A stretch of 5,596 nucleotides of DNA from JALVCQ01 sp964452325. GTDB lineage: Bacteria > Bacteroidota > Bacteroidia > JAADEI01 > JALVCQ01. The translations under genes were made by a program, and so were the position numbers. The DNA lies in the NCBI GenBank assembly GCA_964452325.1, contig CAYVLB010000110.1, forward strand, positions 1 through 5,596. The letters are read 5' to 3'. This document shows positions 1-5,596 of this stretch, piece after piece (within the stretch, counting starts at the first letter, position 1; every line of letters starts with the position of its first letter). A model generated the notes under the pieces. That model did no database searches. It saw nothing but the letters and a program-made list of their open reading frames with translations, and was not told the origin of the DNA.

Positions 1-417
1 TCCGGACTCGGTCGGATGTCCTTCCGATCGGCCAAATCCTCGATAATCAAACGACAATACCCCATAGCGGAGCTTACCTCCAACGTTAGCCAACAGCTTA
101 ATCCGCTCCCAATAGTGATCCAAATGATCCCGATTGCCATGGCAGTAAAAAATCACCGTATCTGTAGCAATCGAAGCAGTATCCCCCACATAGATAGCCC
201 AAATAGTGTATTCCCCCGAAGCCAAGGGAAACAAGTGGATCTTCTCTGGCGGGATATCATATTCATCAGGAAGACGAAACACCACTTCACCGGTATAATC
301 ATCCAGCCGATACTCATCGACCTTGGCTGGGTTGTATAGGTTATCATCTAATCGCAGGCACTGCGTGGACAACAGCCCTACAAACACCATCAACCATCGA
401 CGTATTATTGTCATCAT
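1..417 (-). CDS. Secreted/lipoprotein alpha/beta hydrolase, N-terminal part (runs off left edge)
   Basis: The reading frame is open from an ATG at 417 to base 1, giving 139 codons with no stop; the C-terminal half lies outside the window. Residues 1-20 look like a signal peptide: Arg6-Arg7, then a hydrophobic run (WLMVFVGLLS), then Cys20. Cys20 could be a lipidated cysteine, but the Gln before it is unusual for a lipobox. After a leader domain containing RLDDNLYNP and LDDYTGE, the alpha/beta hydrolase fold is visible. Strand VIFYCHGN (residues 88-95) carries the oxyanion-hole HGN, and SFDYRGFGRSEG (122-133) is the conserved segment that precedes the nucleophile elbow in S33/BEM46-like hydrolases. 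The GxSxG serine and the Asp/His of the triad would lie beyond the edge, so activity cannot be judged. Substrate is unknown. The gene overlaps the upstream lipoprotein stop as TGATG, so coupled translation is likely; a second in-frame ATG follows at once. The fold call is firm, the lipoprotein call is not. Confidence 0.85.
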   Translation of the reverse strand, partial: MMTIIRRWLMVFVGLLSTQCLRLDDNLYNPAKVDEYRLDDYTGEVVFRLPDEYDIPPEKIHLFPLASGEYTIWAIYVGDTASIATDTVIFYCHGNRDHLDHYWERIKLLANVGGKLRYGVLSFDYRGFGRSEGHPTESG

Positions 418-419
418 CA
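415..419 (-). other. TGATG stop/start overlap, lipoprotein to hydrolase gene
   Basis: The lipoprotein TGA (419-417) shares its A with the hydrolase ATG (417-415); another ATG follows at 414-412. As with the ftsY overlap, this points to coupled translation and a shared transcript. Confidence 0.7.
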
Positions 420-1133
420 CCGATTGATTTGTGCAGACTTTGGCCATCGCTTTGCAACCGACACATAAATCCCCATTGCTCCCCGCCGTCCAAAGGGTTT
501 TAAATAATCAACAACCACCTCATCATTGGGGGCGAACGGGGCCAACGCTTTCACTTCAACTTGATAATGAAAACGCTTTGCTTGCCATTGCACACCCAAA
601 TGTGGATTCCAAATCCAATGATATTGCTGGGGCTGCCCATGAGAACGTTTCGACCGTAGTTCAAACCAATTGCCGATCCCCCCATATGCCAATGTTCGTT
701 TTCCCAGCTGCCACCAGCAATTAAAATCAATTTCTGGCCAAATCCCTTGACGCCATGCCCAGCGTTCAACAGTATAGTTGATCGCAGCTCCCAAGGATAC
801 ACCCGGCATCCCCCGAGATTGTGTTGCCGAAGGCACATACAAGGCATACAAAGCGTGCATATCCATCTGAAAGGCGCCAAAGAGCCAAGCAGTCGGATAA
901 ATCGTGCCGCCCAGCGTGAGATGCCGACGCACACCGTAATCGATCCCCACCGAAGTAAATGGAATCGGAATTACAGCGCCTCCAAAGTGAATCAATGGTC
1001 CTCCCAATGAAGCTCGCGTTTCCACAACACCCATGGGAAGCGGTTTTATCTGACGCACAGGCGCACACCCAACCATTACACCCATTACCCCGCCTATGAT
1101 TATCAACCATCGGCAGCTTTGCAATATGTTCAT
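417..1133 (-). CDS. Putative outer-membrane lipoprotein of unknown function, beta-barrel-like
   Basis: This is a 238-residue protein I do not recognise. It opens with a typical type II signal peptide: Arg8, a hydrophobic core at residues 9-22, and a lipobox ending MVGC with Cys23 as the likely lipidation site. The mature part is rich in Gly, Trp and Tyr and has short runs alternating hydrophobic and polar residues, for example around 39-92, 112-122 and 145-195. The last such strand (GAMGIYVSVAKRW, 218-230) precedes a short polar tail. This pattern suggests a small antiparallel beta-barrel or sheet protein of the outer membrane; that is inference from composition, not homology. Tryptophans cluster at 125-185, including CWW at 139-141. 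The ATG overlaps the ftsY stop as ATGA and the TGA overlaps the next gene's ATG, so it probably sits in one translationally coupled unit with both. It could also be a soluble periplasm-facing lipoprotein. Confidence 0.8.
   Translation of the reverse strand: MNILQSCRWLIIIGGVMGVMVGCAPVRQIKPLPMGVVETRASLGGPLIHFGGAVIPIPFTSVGIDYGVRRHLTLGGTIYPTAWLFGAFQMDMHALYALYVPSATQSRGMPGVSLGAAINYTVERWAWRQGIWPEIDFNCWWQLGKRTLAYGGIGNWFELRSKRSHGQPQQYHWIWNPHLGVQWQAKRFHYQVEVKALAPFAPNDEVVVDYLKPFGRRGAMGIYVSVAKRWPKSAQINR
1130..1133 (-). other. ATGA start/stop overlap, ftsY to lipoprotein gene
   Basis: The lipoprotein ATG (1133-1131) and the ftsY TGA (1132-1130) share bases. No Shine-Dalgarno-like sequence precedes the ATG, so translation by ribosomes finishing ftsY is the simplest explanation. 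This is inferred from geometry. Confidence 0.75.
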
Positions 1134-2110
1134 GACGATGCCATCATTTTTTCATCAAAAAATGCATTGACAAATAGGTGGGGATCAAACGGTCGCAGAT
1201 CCTCAATGCCTTCACCAAGTCCTACATACCGAATAGGCAATTTCATCTCCCGAGCAATTCCCAGTACCACTCCCCCTTTGGCAGTACCATCAAGTTTGGT
1301 AACGATAATGCCTGTTAAGGGCGTTGCTTCCGAAAAGCGGCGGGCTTGTTCAAGGGCGTTCTGACCAGTCGTTGCATCCACTACCAGCCATGTTTCATGG
1401 GGAGCTCCTTCCAATACCCGGCCAGCAACTTTTCGAATCTTACGCAACTCACGCATCAGTGGTTCTTTGGTGTGAAGTCGTCCTGCAGTGTCTACAATTG
1501 CCACATCCATTTTTCGAGCAACGGCAGCCTGTAACGTATCAAACACAACGGCCCCAGGGTCTGCACCGGGACGATGGGCCACCAACGATGCCCCCGCCTG
1601 CTGCGTCCATACCTTCAGCTGATCAATCGCCGCCGCCCTGAAAGTGTCAGCAGCACCCAGTATCACTTGCTTACCAGACCGGCGCCATCGATACGCCAAC
1701 TTACCAATAGTCGTTGTCTTACCCACGCCGTTTACCCCCACCACCATAATGGCTAACGGACGATACAAAGTCCGGTTTTCATCCCAAAAGTGCGACACAT
1801 CCGGCGACAACATCTCTTCCATGATTCGATAAAGCTCGGCATATAAACCTTCTTCTGTGAGCGAACCTACATTCCGAACATTTTTCTTAAGCCTTTCAAC
1901 GATATATTCTACAGTATCAACTCCCACATCCGCAGTGATTAATACCTCTTCGAGTTCCTCAAGAAATTCATCGTCAATCTTAGGACGCGTCCGAAGCAGC
2001 CCCCGTATCTTTTCCCAGAATCTCCTACGGGTCTTCGCTAGCCCTTTCTCCCACACCGCATCAGGCAATGCCTCTTTTTTCTTACGACGAAACCGTTCGA
2101 AGAATCCCAT
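1130..2110 (-). CDS. ftsY: Signal recognition particle receptor FtsY (SRP GTPase)
   Basis: FtsY is the membrane-associated receptor that docks SRP-bound ribosomes at the SecYEG translocon; it forms a heterodimer with Ffh in which both GTPases activate each other. The 326-residue protein is complete. It starts with MGFFERFRRKKK, an aromatic/basic amphipathic start suited to membrane contact, with no long acidic A domain, as is usual outside Proteobacteria. The helical N domain spans about 15-100, including LEELEEVLITADVGVDT (50-66). The G domain shows the P-loop GVNGVGKTTT (125-134), DTFRAAA (155-161), DTAGR (207-211), TKLDGTAKGG (271-280) and the closing GLGE (297-300). All nucleotide-binding residues are present. 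The C-terminus (DEKMMASS) runs slightly past the conserved FVNAFF. It starts 10 bases after the murI stop without a clear Shine-Dalgarno sequence and ends in an ATGA overlap with the lipoprotein gene. Finding it directly after murI is unusual in my knowledge of the phylum. Confidence 0.97.
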   Translation of the reverse strand: MGFFERFRRKKKEALPDAVWEKGLAKTRRRFWEKIRGLLRTRPKIDDEFLEELEEVLITADVGVDTVEYIVERLKKNVRNVGSLTEEGLYAELYRIMEEMLSPDVSHFWDENRTLYRPLAIMVVGVNGVGKTTTIGKLAYRWRRSGKQVILGAADTFRAAAIDQLKVWTQQAGASLVAHRPGADPGAVVFDTLQAAVARKMDVAIVDTAGRLHTKEPLMRELRKIRKVAGRVLEGAPHETWLVVDATTGQNALEQARRFSEATPLTGIIVTKLDGTAKGGVVLGIAREMKLPIRYVGLGEGIEDLRPFDPHLFVNAFFDEKMMASS

Positions 2111-2120
2111 AAGTTACATT

Positions 2121-2936
2121 TTACGTTTCCCACAACTTGAGAATGGTTGGATGATGGTAGCCTCCCATAAACACATTCAGGCTTTTTCGAAAAGCATCAC
2201 TCCATTCGGTGACGAATATATGCATCTCTCCCGTGCGATTTGGCAAGGGGTCATTCGGATTGACCTGACGTCGGACCACCCCAGGGATCACTTGCGTGCT
2301 GTCAATTATAGTGACCGTTGGAGCAAGTACCTCCCGGATTTCATCCCGAATCAATGGATAGTGGGTACATCCTAAAATCAGTACATCTAGCGAATGGGTC
2401 CATTGGAATGGTAAATAGTTACGGAGGATGGTACGGCTAATATTATTGTTAAAAAAGCCTTCTTCAATCATTGGGGCCAGCAAAGGCGTTGCCCGGGCTT
2501 TAACATGAAGGTGCGGTGCACGGAGCTGAAATCGTCGCTGATAAGCCCCCGAACGAACGGTTCGACGCGTTCCAATCACCCCCACTGTCCGAATATCCTG
2601 TCGGCATATCACCTCATCCACCATAGGATCTATCACGTCCACAATCGGTACGTGCTGCCCCCATCTTTGTCGCAAATAATGAGCAGCCGATGCAGAGGCC
2701 GAATTGCAAGCAATCACCACACCTTTTACCTGATGTACCTCGACCAGCCATCGGACAATCCGATCTGAGTAATAACGAATGGAAGCGGAAGACTTATCTC
2801 CGTAAGGAAGGTGGGCCAAGTCTCCCACAAACACAAAATCCTCGGCTGGCAATGCCCGTCGGAGGGCTTTGAGAATGGTCAGCCCACCCAGACCCGAGTC
2901 AAAGATGCCAATGGGGGCCCGGTGTGGCACCACCAA
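2121..2936 (-). CDS. murI: Glutamate racemase MurI
   Basis: MurI interconverts L- and D-glutamate in the cytoplasm without a cofactor, supplying D-Glu for the peptidoglycan stem peptide. The protein (up to 271 residues) has the full family pattern. GIFDSGLGGLT (10-20) carries Asp13 and Ser14, and VGDLAHLPYGDKS (37-49) is the second substrate-binding segment. ACNSASA (76-82) holds the first catalytic Cys77, GVIGTRRTV (119-127) is conserved, and LGCTHYPL (188-195) holds the second catalytic Cys190. Length is normal for the family. No ATG occurs before residue 105, well inside the conserved core, so the start must be non-ATG. TTG at 2936, GTG at 2933 and GTG at 2930 follow one another directly after the TAG of the upstream OmpH gene in the same frame; I give the longest form, but either GTG may be the true start. 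The position after bamA-ompH-ompH is the common Bacteroidota arrangement. Confidence 0.96.
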   Translation of the reverse strand: MVVPHRAPIGIFDSGLGGLTILKALRRALPAEDFVFVGDLAHLPYGDKSSASIRYYSDRIVRWLVEVHQVKGVVIACNSASASAAHYLRQRWGQHVPIVDVIDPMVDEVICRQDIRTVGVIGTRRTVRSGAYQRRFQLRAPHLHVKARATPLLAPMIEEGFFNNNISRTILRNYLPFQWTHSLDVLILGCTHYPLIRDEIREVLAPTVTIIDSTQVIPGVVRRQVNPNDPLPNRTGEMHIFVTEWSDAFRKSLNVFMGGYHHPTILKLWET

Positions 2937-2939
2937 CTA
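2928..2939 (-). promoter_or_regulatory. Stop/start junction TAG-TTG-GTG-GTG between ompH/skp and murI
   Basis: The OmpH stop codon TAG (2939-2937) is followed at once and in frame by TTG, GTG and GTG, the only plausible murI starts. An A-rich stretch (CTAAAAGATAG) lies just upstream but there is no Shine-Dalgarno match. Initiation by a terminating ribosome is the simplest reading; this is inference. Confidence 0.65.
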
Positions 2940-3470
2940 TCTTTTAGGGGCTGCACCAGAAGCAATGCCCAGCTTTCGCTTGACCAAATCCGTCACGTCA
3001 TATTGGGGTGCGGCATACAACACCGTTCCAACGGAAATATCAAGGATGTAACTATACCCTTTCTCCTTAGCAACTTGCTGAATAGCCTGATTGATTTTTT
3101 TGAGGATCGGCTCCAAAAGCTCTTGCTTTTTAACCAATACGTCTTGCTGGGCTTGTAGCTGAAACTTCTGAATTCGGTCTTCCAACTGAAGAATCTCTAG
3201 CTCTTTATCCTTTCGAACCGTTTCCGGCATGGTGGCCACCTCCTTTTGATATGCCTCTAACTTTTTTTTATACTCATCCATCAACGATTGAAGCTGATTT
3301 TCCAGATTTTTCCCATATTGTTCAAGCTGTTTTTGGGCCCGTTTATAATCCGGCAGAATGAGTAAAATATCCTCACTATTTACATAGCCAATTTTTTGGG
3401 CATATCCTGCAACATTCCACGTCGTGGCAAACACCAGCAAAAGGCCAATCAACTTGCGTAGATACTTCAT
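2937..3470 (-). CDS. skp: OmpH/Skp-family periplasmic chaperone (second of tandem pair)
   Basis: Skp/OmpH proteins are periplasmic trimers that grip unfolded outer-membrane proteins after Sec export and keep them soluble until BamA inserts them. This 177-residue copy starts at ATG 3470; a TTG two codons upstream is in frame but less likely. Residues 1-24 form a Sec signal peptide (KYLRK, then a hydrophobic core, then AGYA before QK). The mature start KIGYVNSEDILLILPDYKRAQKQLE (26-50) is the conserved first strand and helix. Residues about 44-137 are long, charged, heptad-like helices that would form the tentacle hairpin, with a turn near TMPETVRKD (80-88). The closing body part is YSYILDISVGTVLYAAPQYDVTDLVKRKLGI. 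Length and layout match the family. It lies 41 bases after the first copy, with a possible promoter in the gap, and its stop codon abuts murI. The two copies differ widely, so they are old paralogues. Confidence 0.93.
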   Translation of the reverse strand: MKYLRKLIGLLLVFATTWNVAGYAQKIGYVNSEDILLILPDYKRAQKQLEQYGKNLENQLQSLMDEYKKKLEAYQKEVATMPETVRKDKELEILQLEDRIQKFQLQAQQDVLVKKQELLEPILKKINQAIQQVAKEKGYSYILDISVGTVLYAAPQYDVTDLVKRKLGIASGAAPKR

Positions 3471-3500
3471 TGTCAAAACGATTTATGGTTAAAATGGCTG

Positions 3501-3508
3501 CAAAGGTA
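3501..3508 (-). promoter_or_regulatory. Candidate Bacteroidota -7 promoter element TACCTTTG
   Basis: The only sizeable intergenic gap (3471-3511) contains TACCTTTG on the minus strand, an exact match to the Bacteroidota -7 consensus TAnnTTTG, about 30 bases ahead of the ATG at 3470. A TTTG lies upstream but only 14 bases away, shorter than the usual roughly 19-21 base spacing, so the -33 match is weak. If used, it would give the second OmpH, murI and genes downstream their own transcript. A chance match is possible. Confidence 0.4.
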
Positions 3509-3511
3509 GTG

Positions 3512-4120
3512 CTATTCTTTCCCAAATGGATTAGTTATGGAAGGGCGAAGTAAGCGGTTCTTTTGAGAGGGCACCGTTTCCCGAGATTCCTTTGCTTCCG
3601 ATTCGGTGGCTACAATCCCCAAAATATCCATAACTTCCAAAGTGCGATCATATTTGGCATTCGTAAAAATCAGCCCGGGAGTGGCCGACTTGTCGAACAC
3701 CATATCTAACGCCTCATCAACAGCTAACTGTTGGATGGCTCGATATATACGATCCTGAATAGGTTTCAGCAGCTCGGCTTGTTTTTGTTCAAGCATTCCG
3801 CCTTCACCAAAAAATTGTTCCTTTATCTGAAGGAGCTCTTGCTCTTTGCGAGCAATTTCTTCTTCGCGCTGAGCCCGCATCGCAGGCGTAAGGAGTGGTT
3901 TTTCCGCCTGATATGTTTGATAAAGATGTTCAAGCTCCTGTTGCTTACTACGCAATTGTGCTTTCCATTGCTTCACAAAAGTTTCGAGCTGCACCATAGC
4001 CGACTTATAGTCCGGCATTTTCGTTTGAATATGAGCAATGTCTACGTATGCAATGCGTTGTGCCCACACTCTCGCAAACCCCATCATCAACCCCATTGCC
4101 AATAACATCCATCGAATCAT
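3512..4120 (-). CDS. skp: OmpH/Skp-family periplasmic chaperone (first of tandem pair)
   Basis: This is the second Skp-like outer-membrane-protein chaperone of the window and the one next to bamA. I place the start at ATG 4120 (202 residues). From there the protein begins with a clean signal peptide, MIRWMLLAMGLMMGFARVWA, with likely cleavage before QRIAYVD. The frame stays open upstream to 4234, but that extension lies inside the end of bamA and would bury the signal peptide. The mature start RIAYVDIAHIQTKMPDYKSAM (22-42) is the family's first strand and helix. Residues about 43-133 are charged, Gln/Glu/Lys-rich helices forming the coiled-coil tentacles, and IFTNAKYDRTLEVMDILGI (151-169) closes the body domain. 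Compared with the second copy it has an extra polar tail of about 30 residues (ATESEAKESRETVPSQ onward, ending NPFGKE) that is probably disordered. It follows the bamA stop by 10 bases and is surely co-transcribed with it. Confidence 0.92.
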   Translation of the reverse strand: MIRWMLLAMGLMMGFARVWAQRIAYVDIAHIQTKMPDYKSAMVQLETFVKQWKAQLRSKQQELEHLYQTYQAEKPLLTPAMRAQREEEIARKEQELLQIKEQFFGEGGMLEQKQAELLKPIQDRIYRAIQQLAVDEALDMVFDKSATPGLIFTNAKYDRTLEVMDILGIVATESEAKESRETVPSQKNRLLRPSITNPFGKE

Positions 4121-4130
4121 CGACCCATAC

Positions 4131-5596
4131 TTAAAAGCGTTGTCCGAAGATAAAATGAAATTGCCCGCCATTGGCATCACCACGCCCCGGAACCCGATCA
4201 AAACCATATCCCCAATCAAGGCCCAACAAACCAAAAGCCGGCATAAACAGACGGATACCTATCCCCGCTCCCCTATAGATATCAAACGGTGATACCTCCT
4301 TGGGATGTAACCACGCATTGCCTGCTTCGAAAAAGGCAAGTCCATAAGCCGACATCGTAGGACTCAACGTCAGGGGATAGCGAAGTTCCAATGTATATTT
4401 CAAAAAAGAAGAAGCCCCTTGAATGCCCACAGCAGTATCTTCTGGAGTCAATGACTCATCCTGATATCCACGCAAGGCAATTGGTTCTTTTCCGATAATG
4501 AGATTGCCATAGCCACTCAAGCCACTACCTCCCACAACGAAACGCTCGAAAGGGATAATCCCGATATCCGGGTTGTAGGCACCAATTAATCCCAATTCAA
4601 ACTGCGGAGAAATCACCAGCTTTTCCACAATCGCCTGAAACCATTTCACTGAGAATCGCCACTTATAAAACTCCATCCATTTATACCGCTGAGACAATGT
4701 AAGATCATCGGCATTGGAACGTCTCAACAATGAATATGGCAAGGTATAGGTAAACGCTAAGCTAATTTTACCCCCTCGTTGCGGATATATGGGCTGATCA
4801 ACTGAACTTCGTACGAATGTATGGGTAATATTGAAATTGTGCAATACCGCACTGTCCAGACCACGGATGATAAAGAAGGGGGCTGCATGGTAACGTGTCA
4901 AGTTCAGCGAGTTGTGCCATACAAAATAGTCATCCGGCCAGCGAAGGCGTTTTGATAATGAAATGGACCCGCCAATCATTGTCAACTTGGTGGTGATGGG
5001 ATCAGACAAACGAAAACGCGACGGCGTATAACGGGTATAAAAGGTGCTAACCGAAAAAGCATTGGGCTTGCGTCCACCAAACCACGGATCCGCAAAGGAA
5101 AAGTTCACCGATGCATATCTGGGACCATTGGTCTGGACACGAAAAGCCAGCCGTTGAGCATCACCCGAAGGGTACGGACGCCATTGGCTTCGGTGCAACG
5201 CATTACGCATTGAAAAATTCGACAGCTGTACGCCTGCAGTCAAATAAAGCCCTTGATACCACGAACCTTGTAATTCGACTTTATCGGTCGACACTTCTTC
5301 CAGCTCGTATTCAATATCCACAATTCCATCCTCTGGGCGAGGGTGCGGGCGCACGTTCATTTTTTCAGGACTGAAAAAACCCATTTGGGCCAGTTCTCGT
5401 TGGGAACGCACGACCGCCGACCGCTCAAACCATCGCCCAGGTCGCGTACGCAACTCCCGCAATATCACATGATCATGGGTAGTCAGGTTGCCAGAAATAA
5501 GGTTGAGGTTAGTCATCATCCGAGGACCCTCTTGAATGCGAATCTCGAGATCAACCATTGCACTGTCCCGGAAAGATTCCACATAGTCTGCCTGGA
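4131..5596 (-). CDS. bamA: Outer-membrane protein assembly factor BamA, C-terminal part (runs off right edge)
   Basis: BamA is the Omp85-family barrel that folds and inserts beta-barrel proteins into the outer membrane. The frame is open to the right edge; 487 codons plus TAA are visible, so several hundred N-terminal residues (signal peptide and earlier POTRA domains) are missing. A GTG at 5582 is in frame but is only internal. Counting from that GTG as residue 1, the end of one POTRA (VDLEIRIQEGPR) is followed by the last POTRA at about 22-98 (ISGNLTTHDHVILRELRTRPG, then QRELAQMGFF). The barrel starts near 102, with SNFSMRNAL (121-129) and FADPWFGGRKPNAFSV (163-178) as typical Bacteroidota BamA segments. 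The conserved loop 6 Arg-Gly motif appears as ALRGYQDES (369-377). FFEAGNAW (417-424) and the final strand GGQFHFIFGQRF ending in Phe give the C-terminal beta-signal. No frameshift is visible. Confidence 0.95.
   Translation of the reverse strand, partial: QADYVESFRDSAMVDLEIRIQEGPRMMTNLNLISGNLTTHDHVILRELRTRPGRWFERSAVVRSQRELAQMGFFSPEKMNVRPHPRPEDGIVDIEYELEEVSTDKVELQGSWYQGLYLTAGVQLSNFSMRNALHRSQWRPYPSGDAQRLAFRVQTNGPRYASVNFSFADPWFGGRKPNAFSVSTFYTRYTPSRFRLSDPITTKLTMIGGSISLSKRLRWPDDYFVWHNSLNLTRYHAAPFFIIRGLDSAVLHNFNITHTFVRSSVDQPIYPQRGGKISLAFTYTLPYSLLRRSNADDLTLSQRYKWMEFYKWRFSVKWFQAIVEKLVISPQFELGLIGAYNPDIGIIPFERFVVGGSGLSGYGNLIIGKEPIALRGYQDESLTPEDTAVGIQGASSFLKYTLELRYPLTLSPTMSAYGLAFFEAGNAWLHPKEVSPFDIYRGAGIGIRLFMPAFGLLGLDWGYGFDRVPGRGDANGGQFHFIFGQRF

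Noticed and set aside
16..339. Plus-strand open frame of 107 codons at the left edge
   Set aside because: It is antisense to the alpha/beta hydrolase, whose frame has clear conserved motifs.
551..934. Minus-strand alternative frames inside the lipoprotein gene
   Set aside because: The frame from 1133 has a proper lipobox, coupled start and coupled stop; the other frames have none of these.
2111..2120. TAACTTAT just before ftsY as a promoter -7 element
   Set aside because: It is only an approximate match to TAnnTTTG and runs into the ATG itself, leaving no room for a transcript start.
1857..2375. Plus-strand open frame of 172 codons
   Set aside because: It lies antisense to ftsY and murI, crosses their junction, and has low-complexity Ser-rich sequence with no domain-like pattern; it is a shadow of the real genes.
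2937..2939. Amber codon as pyrrolysine or other recoding site
   Set aside because: No stem-loop or recoding signal is evident, and both flanking proteins are complete at normal family length, so TAG most likely just ends OmpH.
3471..3511. Terminator or small RNA in the 41-base gap
   Set aside because: I see no stable inverted repeat followed by a T-run, and the space is too short for an RNA gene.
4121..4234. N-terminal extension of the first OmpH/Skp gene up to 4234
   Set aside because: It overlaps the conserved 3' end of bamA by over 100 bases and would place a good signal peptide 38 residues inside the protein. ATG 4120 gives a normal secreted protein.
5580..5582. GTG at 5582 as the start of a short BamA-like protein
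   Set aside because: The frame continues upstream to the window edge, and this GTG falls within a POTRA domain, so it is an internal valine.

Overview
The window is a densely packed, single-direction stretch of bacterial chromosome. All seven genes I can support lie on the minus strand, so they read from right to left. Only about 60 bases fall outside coding sequence: gaps of 10, 41, 0 and 10 bases and two start/stop overlaps. The order bamA - ompH/skp - ompH/skp - murI is a well-known Bacteroidota (Bacteroidetes) arrangement. Three other signs agree with that phylum: no start shows a clear Shine-Dalgarno sequence, one candidate TAnnTTTG-type promoter is present, and the lipoprotein and OmpH types fit. 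Genus or species cannot be named from the sequence alone.

Layout in transcription order. From 5596 to 4131 is the C-terminal part of BamA: last POTRA domain, 16-stranded barrel, and a terminal Phe. The N-terminus lies beyond the right edge. From 4120 to 3512 and from 3470 to 2937 are two tandem OmpH/Skp-type periplasmic chaperones, each with a signal peptide and a central coiled coil. From 2936 to 2121 is glutamate racemase MurI, which begins on the codon right after the second OmpH stop, in the same frame and without an ATG. From 2110 to 1130 is the SRP receptor GTPase FtsY with all its G motifs. From 1133 to 417 is an unrecognised lipoprotein with beta-barrel-like sequence, overlapping ftsY by ATGA. 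From 417 to the left edge is the N-terminal part of a secreted alpha/beta hydrolase, overlapping the lipoprotein gene by TGATG.

Most of the set concerns the cell envelope. FtsY targets membrane proteins, the OmpH/Skp proteins carry unfolded outer-membrane proteins across the periplasm, BamA inserts them, and MurI supplies D-glutamate for peptidoglycan. The last two genes encode exported proteins of unknown role that appear translationally coupled to ftsY. I see no mobile element, CRISPR array, RNA gene or clear terminator. The main points of interest are the stop/start arrangement at ompH-murI, the ftsY linkage and the two uncharacterised exported proteins. I do not see evidence of a wholly new system.
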